The notes under the pieces are model-generated. The model saw only the letters and a program-made list of their open reading frames with translations. It was not told where the DNA came from and did not search any database. Shown here piece by piece: positions 36,741-50,319 of a stretch of DNA of 64,000 bases (positions are counted from its first letter, which is position 1; the number at the start of each line of letters is the position of its first letter). A program made the position numbers and the translations under genes. The DNA comes from Struthidea cinerea (Eukaryota; Chordata; Aves; Passeriformes; Corcoracidae), in assembly GCA_013397865.1 (NCBI GenBank), contig VZTI01005025.1:127535-191534 (forward strand), read 5' to 3'.

Positions 36741-38502
36741 ATGCTGCAAAACTGGCAGGAGATGTCAGAGGAAAAATGCTGGGGGAAGCATAAATTAATT
36801 CAATTCTGGGAAAAGGCAGCACTCAGAGCTTTTGTGAGAGACTTTCCCAAAGCAGGTGATGCCAGGACAGGTATTCACTTCTGATAACAGGTGAGTAGTT
36901 CAGAGAGCAGTGGCAGTTTCAGTGAGAGGATCTACTGGGTACATACAAACAAGGGACCAAGTGATTCCCTATCTGTAGCACTTCATACCAACTAGTCCCC
37001 ACCCAAACAGAAAGGTGTGAGTTTTTGCAGATCTGCCTTTCTACATTTAACCCATTCTACAGAAACTTCCCCTCTGAGTTCCCAAATCAGTCCTCTATAA
37101 CTTGCAATAGTCCTCTATAACTTGCAATCACCATCAATGCAAACATTGCCTGTGTTGGAGGATCATTAAGTACATTTGTACCAAGGTAGCTATTTTCTGT
37201 GTAAAAATGTCTACCTGCCAGACCCCTTACCTGACCTATTAAACATAGACCTAGATTTTATTTATTCTAAAAAAATTCACATAATCTGCATACTCAAGGA
37301 TAGAGCAGAGCTCCTGTGTTTTTATTAGACTCAAGTGACACTCCAGACTGTGCATGTCCACAGCAGGGGTGAGATTGGTCCCTTACACACTACAACACAC
37401 TGATAATTTTAGCATTTTAAAGAAAATTTTTCTGTTACAAATTCAGTTCTGTCCTCAATTACTTGGTTACATTCACATATTTCCCTATAAAAATGGCATC
37501 TTTCACAGTCAGAGGTCCCAAGGACAAGCCCTGAAGTTCTGGTGGCCTGGTGCAATCATGTGTGCCTAAGACAGCTTCCAGCCCCAAGTTAAACATTTCA
37601 AAATGTGAGTTTAATATTCTTCAAGATACATCCTGCCCCTTCCTCTGTTTCCAGGCTGTCTGTTACAGAAGAGCGCCTCAGATGGGAACACATGGACTTT
37701 GGCAGCAGATGCTCTGCAAGGCACCTGAGAGCTGAGTCAGTCCTTGGTGGGGAGAAAGGATTGATAGAAAACACAGCACCTGGACACCTGTTTGTCCAAC
37801 ATTATGCTTTCTTTTCACACCACCATCCACCAGCTCATGCCTGGCCCTAGATGGGCTCTTGCAACGTGTTAAGTCATCCCACCCCAGTGGGACCATTGGC
37901 TCTGCCTGCCCCATGCTGCTGAGCTGGGACGAGGCACATTCTGCACCTCCTCTTTTGCTGAGACCTCCCAAACCACCTCTAAGTGGCTGCCATGATGCCA
38001 CAAGCACCCACACACTGGCACGTGTGCCACAATGCCACAAGCACCTGGCATGGGCGGGTGTGTCTCAAGCACCCAAACCCATGCATCACACAAACTCTGC
38101 ATCAAACCCTGTGAGGTCCAAGGACATGTGTGGTGTCCCCCAGCTGCTCAAGGGACACTGCTGAGATGAAGGAAAATCTGCCTGTCAGGAGAGATGAGTG
38201 AGCTCATCCACCATGCACTGTGACCCTCAAAGGTCTGCACCTGGGATCTCACTGAATCCCTCCCCCAAACACATGCACTTATCCACAGGCTAAGGAGCAG
38301 TTACTTAGACCATGGACAGCAGAATCACTGTTCTCCAGTCTTACAGCAAACACAATATAAGCAACAGAGTAACCAGAATGTTCTTTTAATTCTTTTCTTG
38401 CATAAAGCAAATATACAAACAGAGAGCACAGCAAATGCTGGAGACAGTATGTACCAGGTACAGGCATCTAAAATACACACTGAGATGTTGTTTGATTTTG
38501 TT
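36741..38502. other. Intergenic DNA, no gene seen
   Basis: Contains a perfect 20-bp tandem duplication at 37089-37128 and otherwise nothing that I recognise. Confidence 0.5.
37089..37128. repeat. Two perfect 20-bp tandem units
   Basis: The unit AGTCCTCTATAACTTGCAAT is repeated twice without mismatch (37089-37108 and 37109-37128). This suggests a recent small duplication. Confidence 0.95.
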
Positions 38503-38590
38503 AGAATCATAGAACTACAAAATGGTTTGGGTTAGAAGGGACCTTAAAACTCATCCAGTTCCACCCTCCCTGCCATGGGCAGGGACAACT
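38503..38590 (-). mobile_element. CR1 LINE 3' end, short fragment
   Basis: About 88 bp on the minus strand: AGAATCATAGAACTACAAAA, GGTTTGGGTTAGAAGGGACC and CCTGCCATGGGCAGGGACAA follow the CR1 tail consensus in reverse. Confidence 0.85.
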
Positions 38591-41500
38591 TGCAGGTTAC
38601 CTGTTAGCTCAAGCAATTTGAAGGCACGTTCACAATGAATACAGACAGTGCAAATTTTCTACCTCCAATATTCTCTTTATAAAACAGAAGTCAGTGCTCT
38701 GGTTCCACATTCCAGCTGTGCCCACGGGAAAGACATCAAAGTCAGTGAAGCAGAACTTCTGCAGATCACAGCCTGAAGAGTTCTCAATGCACTCCCAAGT
38801 GTCAAAGGCGATTCCCATCTCTCACCTGGTCATCACATCACTGGGATGTCTCTGGGGCAGGGGGTGGTTCCGTGGGCATCACAGCTGCAGGGTGACTGTC
38901 ACAGGCTGGACACTGCCCTGGATTTATGGTAGTCTGGTGCGCAGCAGCGGTACAGTGGCAATGGAGAAGGAAAGCAAGCAAACAGTGGGCTGGGCTATTT
39001 CATTATCTCACCAGTCAATCATTAAGAACAGGGCTGTTTCTGCCTAAGCTCTTGGCAGGCAGCCATGACTCCCACGTGAGCACGACTGAAAAATTCCATG
39101 AATATGCTGCCAAGGCCACAGAGGAGAGACCAGGTGAGGCCTCTATTCCCTGCAACCCAAAGCACTCCTGTGCATTCCACCAGGATGTTGCCACTCCAGG
39201 AGCATCCCTCACCTTGTCCCATGCTGTCCTCAACCCTGGGTCACAGCGCATGGGCCAAGGGCCCTTACTCTGGGGCAGTTGAGAAGCACTGCTAGACAAA
39301 AACTAATTAAATCCAACTGAAAATCATTAGATTTAATACAACAAAGTAGTTAGATTTGATTTCCTTAAAAGATTATGTACTGCTTTCCTAGGGGGAGAGA
39401 AAAAGTGTTGTACAGTAAAAGATAATGCAGCTCAAGGCAACTCTGAAGCTGTGTTTTATATGCTACAGGTTTTGTTTTGTGGGGCTTTTTAAATATTTCT
39501 AAGTATTTTGTTAATAAAAGGCACAGAAGGGAGACAGATTGAGGCTTTCATCTATGTTGTGTGACTCTGAATCAACTCAAGCCTCTGCAATAAATTCTTT
39601 CTGCCTCCAAATATATGTGATGAAGCCTGATATAATTTATAATGGCCTTATCTGATAAAATGAATCCCCACTAGTTTCCTGCTGGGCTTAAAAAATAAGC
39701 TGATTTTATGCCACTATTTTTTCCCTCAAACTAAGCTGGATAATGCCATGCAGGCCACAGCTCTGCAATTTGTTATATATTGTCTCCCAAGGGAAAACTG
39801 GGCATTCCTTCCACATTTCCTACAGAAGTAGTCTGCTCACCTGTGGCTATGTTGTTTTTACATGTTGGGAAGCAGAAAAGTGGTGTCCAGTGGGACACAG
39901 ACTGAGCCTTTGGGTTGTGCCTGGCCTCACCCTGCTCTCCAGCAAGGGCCAACGCCATCACAGAGAGTTTGGAACTGAGTTTACTGCAGAGCAGCTGTAG
40001 AGGACAGGGATCATTTTGTTGGTAAAGTCTCAATCCACTTCTCCTGAGCATGAGAGCCTCTGGAATACTATTAGCTGACTATTCATTTAATCCATATTTG
40101 AGGTTTTTCTGTGAGCAACCACCCAGGCTCCTCTTCAAAATCCTGTATACAAATGGGCCGTCTCACAGCCCAATTTTTTTTACCAGCACATGTGTTCAGT
40201 AACTCCCCAAGAATAGAGAAGGTCTCCTGAGAAGTTACTCAGTAACTAACTCAGTGTTTAGTCATTGCATTTAATCCTGTTTTCACCCAGCAGTGACTTG
40301 GTATCTGATCAAGTGTTCTGCAACAGGATGTGAGGGGATGTTTCCAGCAGTCCGAGAAATGAGAAGGACAAAAATCCTGCACTGCAGGAAAAAGGCAAAC
40401 CTGAGCAATTCTCCTGCCAGGTGATGAGCAGAGCTTTGGTCAGGGGACAGAGCTGGCAACTCCAGTAGTGCCTCCTCTGCACAGGAACTTCTGTACATTC
40501 CTTTTGCCAGTGAAACTTTTGTGCAGGTCTTTCAGAGAATGACAGGTTTGGGACAGTGCTGCAGACAAGCCTGGCCTCAGTCCTACAGGAATAATCAAGG
40601 TTCCAGCATACCACTTGAGAAAATAAAGGAAGTCAAAGCCATCATTCCCACCCTGCACCTCAGAGGGTTAATTCACCAGCTCCTGCCTCTCCCAGGATTC
40701 GAACAGCTGAACCCTGCAGCAGAGCTATTCACCATGGAGAGTTTGGTTTGGCTCTGGGATTCATCACTGATCTTTGTAAGGTTTGGCCCTTATATAAGGA
40801 GATTTTTTTAAAGACTTTTCAACACATCAGAGTTGAGAGTGTCCAGACTTCTGTCTCTGTGAGACAACTATGCAGACATCCAAGTCCAAGGGTCCTTAAA
40901 TGAAGTGTCTCTTGTATGTTAATTGGGGAAGAACAACACTCTTCTTAATACACTGTTGTCAGGATAAACCCATTAAAAACTGTGGGAGTCTTGAAAGCAA
41001 ACACAATCCCTGCATAACCTGAGGGTGCTGAAAGACTCTGCGAGGTGCAGAGTGTCAGCAGATTGCCTGAAACTCTGCAAAACTGCAAAGCCTTGGGAAA
41101 ACAGCCCTGTCACCACAATGTCACCGAACCCGAGCACTAAACCAGTGGAAATTTTACCAGTGGCTTGCGCTAATACACAGCACTGTGAGTGTGATGATAG
41201 CATTCAGTAATTATAAAATTATTCCCAACTATAAATCACATGTTCCAAATGCTCCTCCTCACTTATAAACCATTTGCCTTGTAAAGAAGTTATTAAATGT
41301 TTCATGTGGTCTGCAGCTCTAGTGGTGTGTATCTCAACAGTGGCAAATTGTTCCAAGGCTGGATTCCTGGAGGGCTCTGCACTCACACTCACGCATGGAA
41401 CACTGAGCAGAGCTAAGATCTCACTTAAAGAAGCAGGTGGGAGCTCCTTTAGGGCCCCAACTGTCACAGTAAATCCATATGTCACAAGTATTAGCAATTA

Positions 41501-44500
41501 AACCTTCCCACTGCCTTCACATGGAGTACTGTAGATTTAGGCTGAATAATTGCCCTTTGCTCTATCCTTGGATTCAATCACAGGGTAAGATGTTTAATAA
41601 CAATTGAATAAGATGTGATGGGACACCCCCAAAAAGAGAATTTACAGCTACTCTTGGCAATTAAAAACACTAGAACACATTAACGTCAGAGAACATGAGA
41701 GAATCGAGGCAAAAACCTCACCCCTGTACCAGCCACGAGCACTCCACCATCCATTCATCACCACTAGGAAATAACCAAAGTATTCTCAGGATATTTACAA
41801 ATCACGAAGTTTGCATAGGTTTGCAATTGAGAAACTTATGGTAACAATAATAAACAGGGCCAAGAGTTAAAATAAACAAGGGATTTTATAAAAACAACTG
41901 AGCTGACATTCATTTTACTTGTCCTTTGGTACCTAAACTTTTAGAGTACGTTGATGTGTTTTCAAACTTTTGTTCACACCCAGAAATATTGATATACACA
42001 GTGGATTTCTTAATTGAAAGCTAAGACTTTCATGGAAGCCTTGAATTTTTACAGCTGTTGCTTTCAGAGATGCATAAAATCTCATGACACCCCTGATAAC
42101 CATGTCAGTGGTTGCCATCAGCATGATTTTCATTTCCGAACAGTGCCACAGTCACCGCACAAAACTGCTTGAGAGTAGAAAAGCAAACTAGGATTATAGG
42201 CCAAAGTTTGCATCTCAATGCTACTTTACAGATTTGCTGCCTAATCTGCACTGTGCTGCAATGTGTCCTGCACTCATGTGCAGTTCCTGAAGGCAGGAAC
42301 TTACAATTCTATATAAATTGTAAAATTTATTCTGGATAGAACCTGCAAACATCAATGATCAACACAACCAGGCGAGACGTCTGCTCCCCGTTCACTGGCA
42401 CCCCACATTCTTCCACCGCCCCTTTACTGTCAGTGGACAGTGTCAACACCACAGAAATACGTACAGGCAGCAGGGACAGCAGAGAAACTCAACATTAAAA
42501 TAATTTCTCATGGCTGTGACTGACTCTTCTCTCAAAGAGCCCCAAATACACCAAAACATTACTGGTTGAACCCCATTAGGCAGAATAAAGTAAACCCCAG
42601 TGAGGGGCTGCGGGCAGGGCTGGACACCCCCTGAGCCCTGCGGGGCTGTTCCCAGCATTCTGCCATCCCAGCCTTTTTTACCAGGTGTTGGAAAGTGCAG
42701 TCCCAAGGGGAAACAACACAAGTAGCAAATGCTGCCCGTAAACCCTCCCTTCAGCCAGAGGGCTGTTACCTCTCAGGGTTATTTTCATTCCTTGGCATCA
42801 GCTGCAATACAGATGACTGTGCAGGTACTTGCTGCAGAACTAGGTCAGTGGCAGCACTGATATCAAGGAAAAACAGGAGTCCTGGGGTTTAGCCACCAAA
42901 ACCATCCAAGTAACTGCAGCCTAATGGACAAAATAATATCCCTGAGAGATCTCATCAACCCCAGACTTCACAGATGTGGCTGCCCTACCTAGTGACCACA
43001 CCAGGGCAGAGGACTAAGGCAGTGTCATTACAGACACATATTTTTTTTTTCATTAGAAACCAATAATTCCTACAGGAGTTAATCCTTCTGCATGACCTTA
43101 TAACAAACATAACCAGCTTTTTTTTTTTTTTTACATTGCCTATTATCTAGTTAACTGGTAATAGTTTATAGAAGAAAGGTTAACACTACTATTGTTCTAA
43201 GTCATCCTGATGTTCCATGGATCAAAGACAGGTCCCCGTGTTTCTTCAGTCCCTGGTTTAATAAAAAATGTTCTGCAGCCAAAGCAACGTAGAGGAGTTT
43301 CATTTCCTCCTGCTTCTTCCAAGGCTGGTTTCCCAATTCACAGCACTATAAGCAGTTGCAAGGAACAGGGTTTTTGGCTGCAGCATGGAGCAGAAGGAAG
43401 CAGCTATGTTCTGGGGAAAGCACACTTGCCAAAAACTATCTTAGTTTGATACAGCTGCTTTTAGTCATGTAAATCTTCACTAGGAGTTTTGACTGAGTAA
43501 GGTTACTTAATTTGTCCATGGTAAAATAAATACATAAGGGTAGATCTTTAGGCGGGAAAAATCAAATCATATGTGGAAGCCTCAATAGAAAAGTAAAGAG
43601 ATATTTAGCCAACCAAATTCTGTTTTTCCCATCTGAAACCATGTTGTGATTACATTTAAGTACTACACCTGCAGTGTCTGGGGCTCTTTGAACCTATAGG
43701 AAAATCTTCAGAGAATATCCTGTCACAGAGCACTGGGACATTTTCACTTTCTGATTCAAGGGGTGGTACCAGACTGGATAAGTGGTTTTAATTAATTTCA
43801 CTGTTTAATATTGTTTCTCAAAGCAGCTGAACTTCATTTCATATGGCTCACAGATCACCAGTTATCCCTGGGCACCAGAGCAGAATCTGCTCAAGCCTTT
43901 TAAATGGAAATGAGTCGGAGTTGCTGCTGGAAGGGGAGAGATTGCCTTCACCTCATCTCTCCCCTGTCCACCACACCAGCCTTGCTACATCTCTAGTACT
44001 TGAACTCTGCTGAGCTGGTCCAGTTTGCTGATCTATCAGAAGCTGATCAGAGTTTTTATTGAGTTTCCTGATGGTTTATTGAGCTGAAAGAGTTAACAGA
44101 GAATTGGGTGAATGTTGAGTCAATGTCAGGAAAAAGGAGAGAGGAGAATGCTGCTGAGCTTCCTTCAACATGAAAAGGAGTGTGGGCACGAAACATAAAA
44201 AGCTTTAGGGCCTGTCCCTCCAACCCGGGATCCCTTGATCTCATTGCAGAGGCATGTACCTGGAACATGGATATGTATCCAGCACTCTGCTATCAGAGAT
44301 TTACCAGAAATCTCCATTGAGTCTGATAATGATTCCACACAAATCAATGGCAAAACTTTTTCTTTAAATGAGAGAGCATTCAAAAAAGAGTCAGGGCATT
44401 TTGCTTGGGTAATGTGTCATTCATCAGAAGCTGTATGCTTTCATTTTCCCAGATATTCATAAAACCAGAATTTAAACACAATTTGTCACTACATTAAAAG

Positions 44501-45199
44501 AATGTGTTCAGGAACCACGCTTGCAGCCAGGTATTGAAAGCGTAGCATAGAGTGCAAATAAACAGCTCCCATATGAAGGGTGATCTGTTTGCCTCTTTAA
44601 ACACTGTAAAATGCCAGAGAAGTAAGAAGAGAGGGACATCATGGTTCCCCTGGGTCAAGGGTCCAGCGGAAGAGCAGCAATGCCAGCTGCTGCCTGCTTT
44701 TGTCATCACATATGCGCTGCTCTCCTCTGCACTTAGAAAAATAAATTCCAAGGGGGGCTCCTGGCAGGCTGTCGCTCCAGTTACAGAGCAAGGGAGCAGC
44801 TGACTCTCTGCTTTCCCTCACAACACTCCAGCACAATGGGGGCTTTGTTACAGGAGGCTAAATAAATCACGTGGTCATTAGATGTCAAAGAAAAAGGAGC
44901 ATTACACGATTAAGTTCCAGGTACAGAGCAAGGCAGCTTTGCCATGGTCCCAGATAAACCAAGGTACAGCAATGAAGCCACAGCCCAGCAGTGGGGGAGC
45001 TTGAGGCAAAATTACTGGGAGACAACAGAGATACAGAACATGAAGGTCTGGGTTTTGAGGACACACTAGTTCAGAATAATGACTGACAACAGATATTTCT
45101 TTCTCATGTGCTTTTATTTTCTGCAATGGAGCTTTTAAATGTATAGACCCAACAGGATCTGAACAATGTCTATGCAGTGTAGACTCTGGTTATGGACTC
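38591..45199. other. Intergenic DNA, no gene seen
   Basis: Many short open frames, none recognisable and none joined by convincing splice sites. There are T-runs near 43041 and 43120. I found no GDF9-like or C1q-domain coding sequence, the neighbours expected from the mammalian order. Confidence 0.5.
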
Positions 45200-45341
45200 C
45201 TCATCCTGGAAGTGTTCAAGGCCAAGGCAGGACAAAGTTGGAGTAACCTGGTCTAGTGGAAGGTGTCCCTGCTCAGGGTAGACTGGGTGAAGCTGGGTAT
45301 CTTAAAGGTCCCTTCCAACCCAAACCATCCTGTGATTCTAT
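45200..45341 (+). mobile_element. CR1 LINE 3' fragment
   Basis: Plus-strand CR1 end: CTGGAAGTGTTCAAGGCCAA, AACCTGGTCTAGTGGAAGGT, AAAGGTCCCTTCCAACCCAA and TGTGATTCTA tail. Truncated and non-coding. Confidence 0.9.
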
Positions 45342-46431
45342 CAATGTAGCTTTTGAAAAAAAAAAAGCAGGCTGTCTCCCAATGCAACTTGAGCACATAT
45401 TTTCACAAGTAAAAGCAATATTATTCTAATAATCAAACACTAAAAAGGGTCTCAGAGCGCTCCAAGCAAACCTGGCTCACTAATAACAGAACATTCAGAT
45501 GTGGTAAGTGTTAGTTTGGCCAGGAGTCTGGAAATGCCAGTTAATCATTGAAATTCTGGAGTTTCCCTGAACTTCAGAAGGCATTGAGATGAGAGAATTA
45601 TAGCAAAGCCATTTTACATTGAATATTTTTAGGAAGAACATATTTTCTTTTCTATGAAACATTCCTGCTAATAAGAACCTTATCCTGCAAGCCATGCACA
45701 ATGGAAATTTCTGAACAGCTTTTGCAAGAGTTTTCACTATGGAAAAAACTCAGGAACAAATTTCAAGGTGCTTTTCATGTGGTAAAGTTGCAAGTTATTA
45801 ACAGAAAACAGGAAGCACACAAGGTGTCAGTTCTGAAAGTCCTAAGAGGGGATATACAAGATGCTACAACTGAGTTCTGCTTTTCAAATTTGATTTTATA
45901 TATGTTAAAAGAAGCCATTTTCCTAGATACACCATGTGAAATTCTATCAGTCTCATCTAATGATGACAATTGACTTACAAACCTGGAAAAAGTTACTTTT
46001 TTGTTTAATATGTGCAAAATTCTTTTGTTTTACCATTCTATTTTATATAATTTAAGCAAAATTACTTGCAATATATATATATATATTTAAAGGTGCTTTG
46101 AACTCAACACTTCTCAGACACAGAGCTGAGGAAATCTCCTCAACGGACAGATTTGGGGCTATACAGCTACTTATCCACTTTCATGCAGTAAGTTAAGGGC
46201 AAAAGGGAGCAAGTTGTTTATTTCCAATTCCCTACTCTATTGACCAGAGCAGATATCCTGTGTTAGATAACTGTGCCCCAGGCGAGCTTTGTGGGCATTG
46301 GCAGGGTCACTTCAGGTTACGGTTGCAGATTCTTAAGAGAGAATCTGCAAGAGACCCAAGAGCACCATGTGTAAACTCCAATTCCATTGGTGTGTTAGAA
46401 GAGGTTCTACTGAGCCTCCCAACCCCCCCCC

Positions 46432-46522
46432 NNNNNNNNNNNNNNNNNNNNNNNNNNNNNNNNNNNNNNNNNNNNNNNNNNNNNNNNNNNNNNNNNNNNN
46501 NNNNNNNNNNNNNNNNNNNNNN
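46432..46522. other. Assembly gap (91 N)
   Basis: Undetermined bases preceded by a run of nine C and followed by ACCGCCCCGCCGAG. Frames drawn across it are artefacts. Confidence 0.97.
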
Positions 46523-47432
46523 ACCGCCCCGCCGAGACACCTCTGAAATACCATCAAAGCAATTCCACAGACCATGCTGCTTTACCACAGACATGGGATT
46601 GAGGTGTCTCCTCTGTGCTTGGGATCTGCCGTGGGGGAAAGGAGAGCAGCTGGTGCCAAAGGAAGGGAAGGGAGGGACCGAGACATCCCAGAGTCGCTCA
46701 CATTCATGTACTTCTAAGCTTGGCTCTGGTTCCGCATCTGTTGGATCCATGGGGCTGTTCAGCCCTTGCTGGGAAGCACCACATGGCAGAAGCATTAACT
46801 GAGCTTCCCAAGGAACAGATGCTCCTTACAGAGAAAGTCAGAGTCTCCAGTTAATCAACTTATTTCAGACAAGGGTTTGTAGGGAATTCTCATGAGATTG
46901 GAACTGGAAACTCAAAATTTTGCACTGGTAGAAGCATGAGAGACATGAACCTTGCCAGCCAAGATCTGCCTGGAACTGCCTTTTGGCATTGTCCATCACA
47001 CACATCTTCAGTTTATGAATCAGTTAAGCAAGAATTGCTTCAAATCTTATCAGAAATCACTTTTTCAGCTTATCTACAAAAAAATTGGAAGTACAGGATT
47101 TTGGTTTGTGCCAATTCCCCCCCAAATTAACTGCTTTCCCCCCCCAAGGTATTCAAAACCATCAAAGAATGACCAAACCGTGTACATGGGCAGCAGTGTA
47201 ACCAACAGCCAGTCACTTGGCAAGGGCTGCAAAACACTCCTGAAAGTGGGACACTTTTTTTTTGGTGGTTAACTCCTGCCAAGGCCTCCTAACAGTGCTG
47301 GAGGCAGCTAAAGCAGCAAACACCATGAGGACAGAACTCTTACCCCTCTGATCGTACGATTAAATTGTCTTGGAGCATCTACAAATGGTCTCCAACAGCA
47401 GGGACAGGTGAAGGAACAGAGGGAGGCAGAGA

Positions 47433-47493
47433 CAGGAGCAAACTGCATAAGAACATGCAGTTCTTATGGCAGGAGCAAACCTGCCATAAGAAC
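47433..47493. repeat. Direct and inverted repeat cluster forming a hairpin
   Basis: GTTCTTATGGCAGG (47460-47473) and CCTGCCATAAGAAC (47480-47493) are perfect inverted copies, a 14-bp stem with a 6-base loop. The right arm with its loop also repeats directly the segment CAGGAGCAAACTGCATAAGAAC (47433-47454). Confidence 0.95.
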
Positions 47494-49476
47494 AACCACA
47501 CTAGGCCTGGATTAGACAGAAGTATGAATTGTGTGTCTGATCTTAAGCTGGAAGGACCCTTGAATGTATAAATCCCTCAGCAATGGGGGCTATGTGCCAT
47601 CGTGGGGACCAGCCCAGCATGGATGAACAAGCATTCCCAGCACAAGCCAAGCTATTCTGGGCTGGAGAGCTCAACAGGGGAGCTTGGAGAACTGAGACAC
47701 TGGTCATTTCTCAGGACAATTTTGACAGTGTCAATAACTTTAAAATTGCAAATGCTTGGGTTTCTGCAACATAAGGTAAAAAGTAAGTAATCTTGAGTCT
47801 TCTACAAATACGCCTGTAAAAATGGCTTGTGATATTTCAGATACCAGAAAATTTAACTGTAGCAATAAATATGCAGCCTGGTGTGACCATTACAAAGGCA
47901 GAAGAGCAGACTCCAGCAATTAGATTCATGGTGATCAGTCACAGAAGTCTGACAAACCCTTGGGTCAAACCTTAATGTTTTACAGGCTCTCAGATTGTCA
48001 CAAAACTCACCTCAAAAAGTATTTTACTATCTAAACCATTAGTTTCACAACTCATGGAAAGGTTGTTGACAATCTAAAAATAAGGATTTATCACTTTATA
48101 TTAGTAACATTTTTCCATACAAAAAACACTTGCTGATTTATATTGATTATCATAAAAATTATTAGCATGAAACATTTGCTTCAAAGCAGGACTGATATTT
48201 TTATGAGTATATATGCATAATTACTCCTGGTCAGGTGAAGAGCAAAATGGTATTTTTTAATTCTGACCATACTCCTTTCCTGTTCTTGGAGAAGACTGTA
48301 TAGTAACTGGGGCAAGTGCAGAAAAGTTCATGATCCAAGAAATAATCTTGCATAGTTCCATGCATGGAGTGCTGCACCAAGAATAAACACTCAAAGAAGA
48401 GAGATGTCATTTCACATATGTGATGAAAACCAGACAGGTCTGTTTATTCCTGAAAGGTTCTGAGTGTATCAGCACTGCTTCACATTTCCTGCTATTTTTT
48501 CTGACAAATGTTTATACATCTGACTGGAGTATTCTGGCTGGAAATGCATGCATGCAATTTTTTAAAACCATCAGATAAATGTTGCAGCTGTTTGAGGACA
48601 AGTCTCAGGATAACACACTGTCCTCTCATGGTTAAAAATAATAACCTGACAATCCTTTATGAAACACAAGTTCTTTTCCTTTACAGTTCAGCCTGAAGAT
48701 CTGGCAAGGATCAACTACTGCCCCAAGTGCTTGGGTTTGACTCATTGGTGAAATTCAAGTATTCTGAATTTAGGACTGAATTTAAATCCCTGAACAAGGA
48801 GTTTGCATAAATTCAGTAGAGACTCAATGTATTAAAGTTTCCATGCAGTCAATCCACAGCTTACAAAGTTAGTCTTGAAATTTTCTTTGTTATTTCCTGT
48901 GTTATTTCTGAATTACCTCCTTCATAAAGAATTAAATCTTTCAGACTGAACTTTTTTTAGACTAAATTGCAGCTTTGAGAAAGATATCTAACTAGCTCAA
49001 GGAACCCTTCTGACAGCTCCTCTTCCCCCAAATTTGGCATTTACCAAGCCAACAGCAGTTGCAGTGGGAGGCATGCCAGCAAAACCTCAGGTGCTACAGC
49101 CCTGAGAAGAGCACCTCACAGCTCAAATCAGCTGATTCAGTTTGCTTTTACTGTGTGCCAGAGGATTTGTCACACAGTAAATACTCAAAATTTTGATCAC
49201 CAGTGAGAATACCACATATAATATTAATACAGAACTACATTGCAGACCAGTGCAGAATTGCCATCATTTGCTACGTGCACCAAATCAAAACATTCAGGCC
49301 TCAAAGCATCTGTGAAATCACACGCGGAACACTTAAAGGTATGTTTTCTGTATGTAATTATTTGTGGAAAAGAGCAGTTTTTCCTTGGAAAGACAGTTTA
49401 AGCCCCAATAGAAGTAATTTCCAAACCTTCCAACTCTAAAGTCATGCTGTGCAGTTTTTTACCCAGTTCTTCAACT

Positions 49477-49518
49477 TTTAATAGTTAAAAACTATTAAAC
49501 TGGGAAAACTCCCAGTTT
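49477..49518. repeat. Two abutting small hairpins
   Basis: TTTAATAGTT (49477-49486) pairs with AACTATTAAA (49490-49499). The overlapping AAACTGGG (49497-49504) pairs with CCCAGTTT (49511-49518). Both stems are perfect. Confidence 0.85.
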
Positions 49519-50082
49519 AAGGACTAATATTGCCAAACCAAAGCAGATGCTGCTTCATGTTCTCACAAGGGATTAGAGCCTGACACTTCGTGTCATACCA
49601 TGTAACAGGATACTGTTATCAAAAGGAAACCAAAGAACTCAGATCTTTGCAGTTGAAATGTATATGGAAATACATCTGAAGAAACAATTGGAATTTAAAA
49701 GCTCTATAGTCAGCTCCTCCTAACCCTTTCATTTAAAAGACTAGACAGCACTTAAGATCTCTATATTATTTTAACCAGAACAGAGCAATCAATTTTTACA
49801 TTTCCAAAGAAGTTACTACAAAGTGAGCAAGAAACTATGTATTCTTTTAAAATCACGAGACAGGCTTTACAAATAAGAAGCTCTAGTACTTGTGTCAATT
49901 TTTCGTCAATAATTTTTGTTCTATTCTGACACCTGCTGACCATTTCTTCTGACTAGTCAGTTTTACTGTATCACAACTTTATGCATATATCAGTTGGCCA
50001 AATAAACCTAGGATTTCAGTCAGACCTCTTCTCCTTCAAGAATTTACAGAGTAGGTGTATGTATTTTATCTATACATATGTT

Positions 50083-50132
50083 ATATATATGTGTGTGTAT
50101 TTATGTGCCTGTACTTGTATACATACACACAC
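50083..50132. repeat. TA/TG microsatellite
   Basis: Mixed TATATG, TGTGTG and ACACAC runs, imperfect. Short open frames across it are low-complexity artefacts. Confidence 0.8.
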
Positions 50133-50319
50133 ATTTACAAAACTCCTGTAAGTACTGGACTGCTCATGTCTGCTCAACGAATTTTTCACAAACTTCTCTG
50201 GAGCAAAAAAAGGTTTCTGCCTTTTCTGCCATTTTAGACACGTGCAAAGGAATCAAGTCTCTAGAGAGTTGTAAACAGCATGAAAAAAGCCTCATGTACT
50301 GGGATGATGTTCTCTGTGA

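Larger units (their letters stand above)
45342..50319. other. Intergenic DNA downstream of SLU7
   Basis: No coding gene recognised. It contains an AT microsatellite (about 46069-46085), an assembly gap (46432-46522), hairpin repeats at 47433-47493 and 49477-49518, and a TA/TG microsatellite (about 50083-50132). The SLU7 3' UTR must occupy the part nearest 50319, but no AATAAA is close by; an ATTAAA variant is the rc of about 49477-49482. Confidence 0.5.

Noticed and set aside
46260..46802. Open frames across the third gap
   Set aside because: They depend on the N run and a C homopolymer and have no recognisable domain.
29752..50319. GDF9, UQCRQ, LEAP2 or C1QTNF2 homologues expected from mammalian gene order
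   Set aside because: I saw no cystine-knot, C1q-domain or other matching coding blocks in either direction. Divergent small exons cannot be fully excluded by eye.
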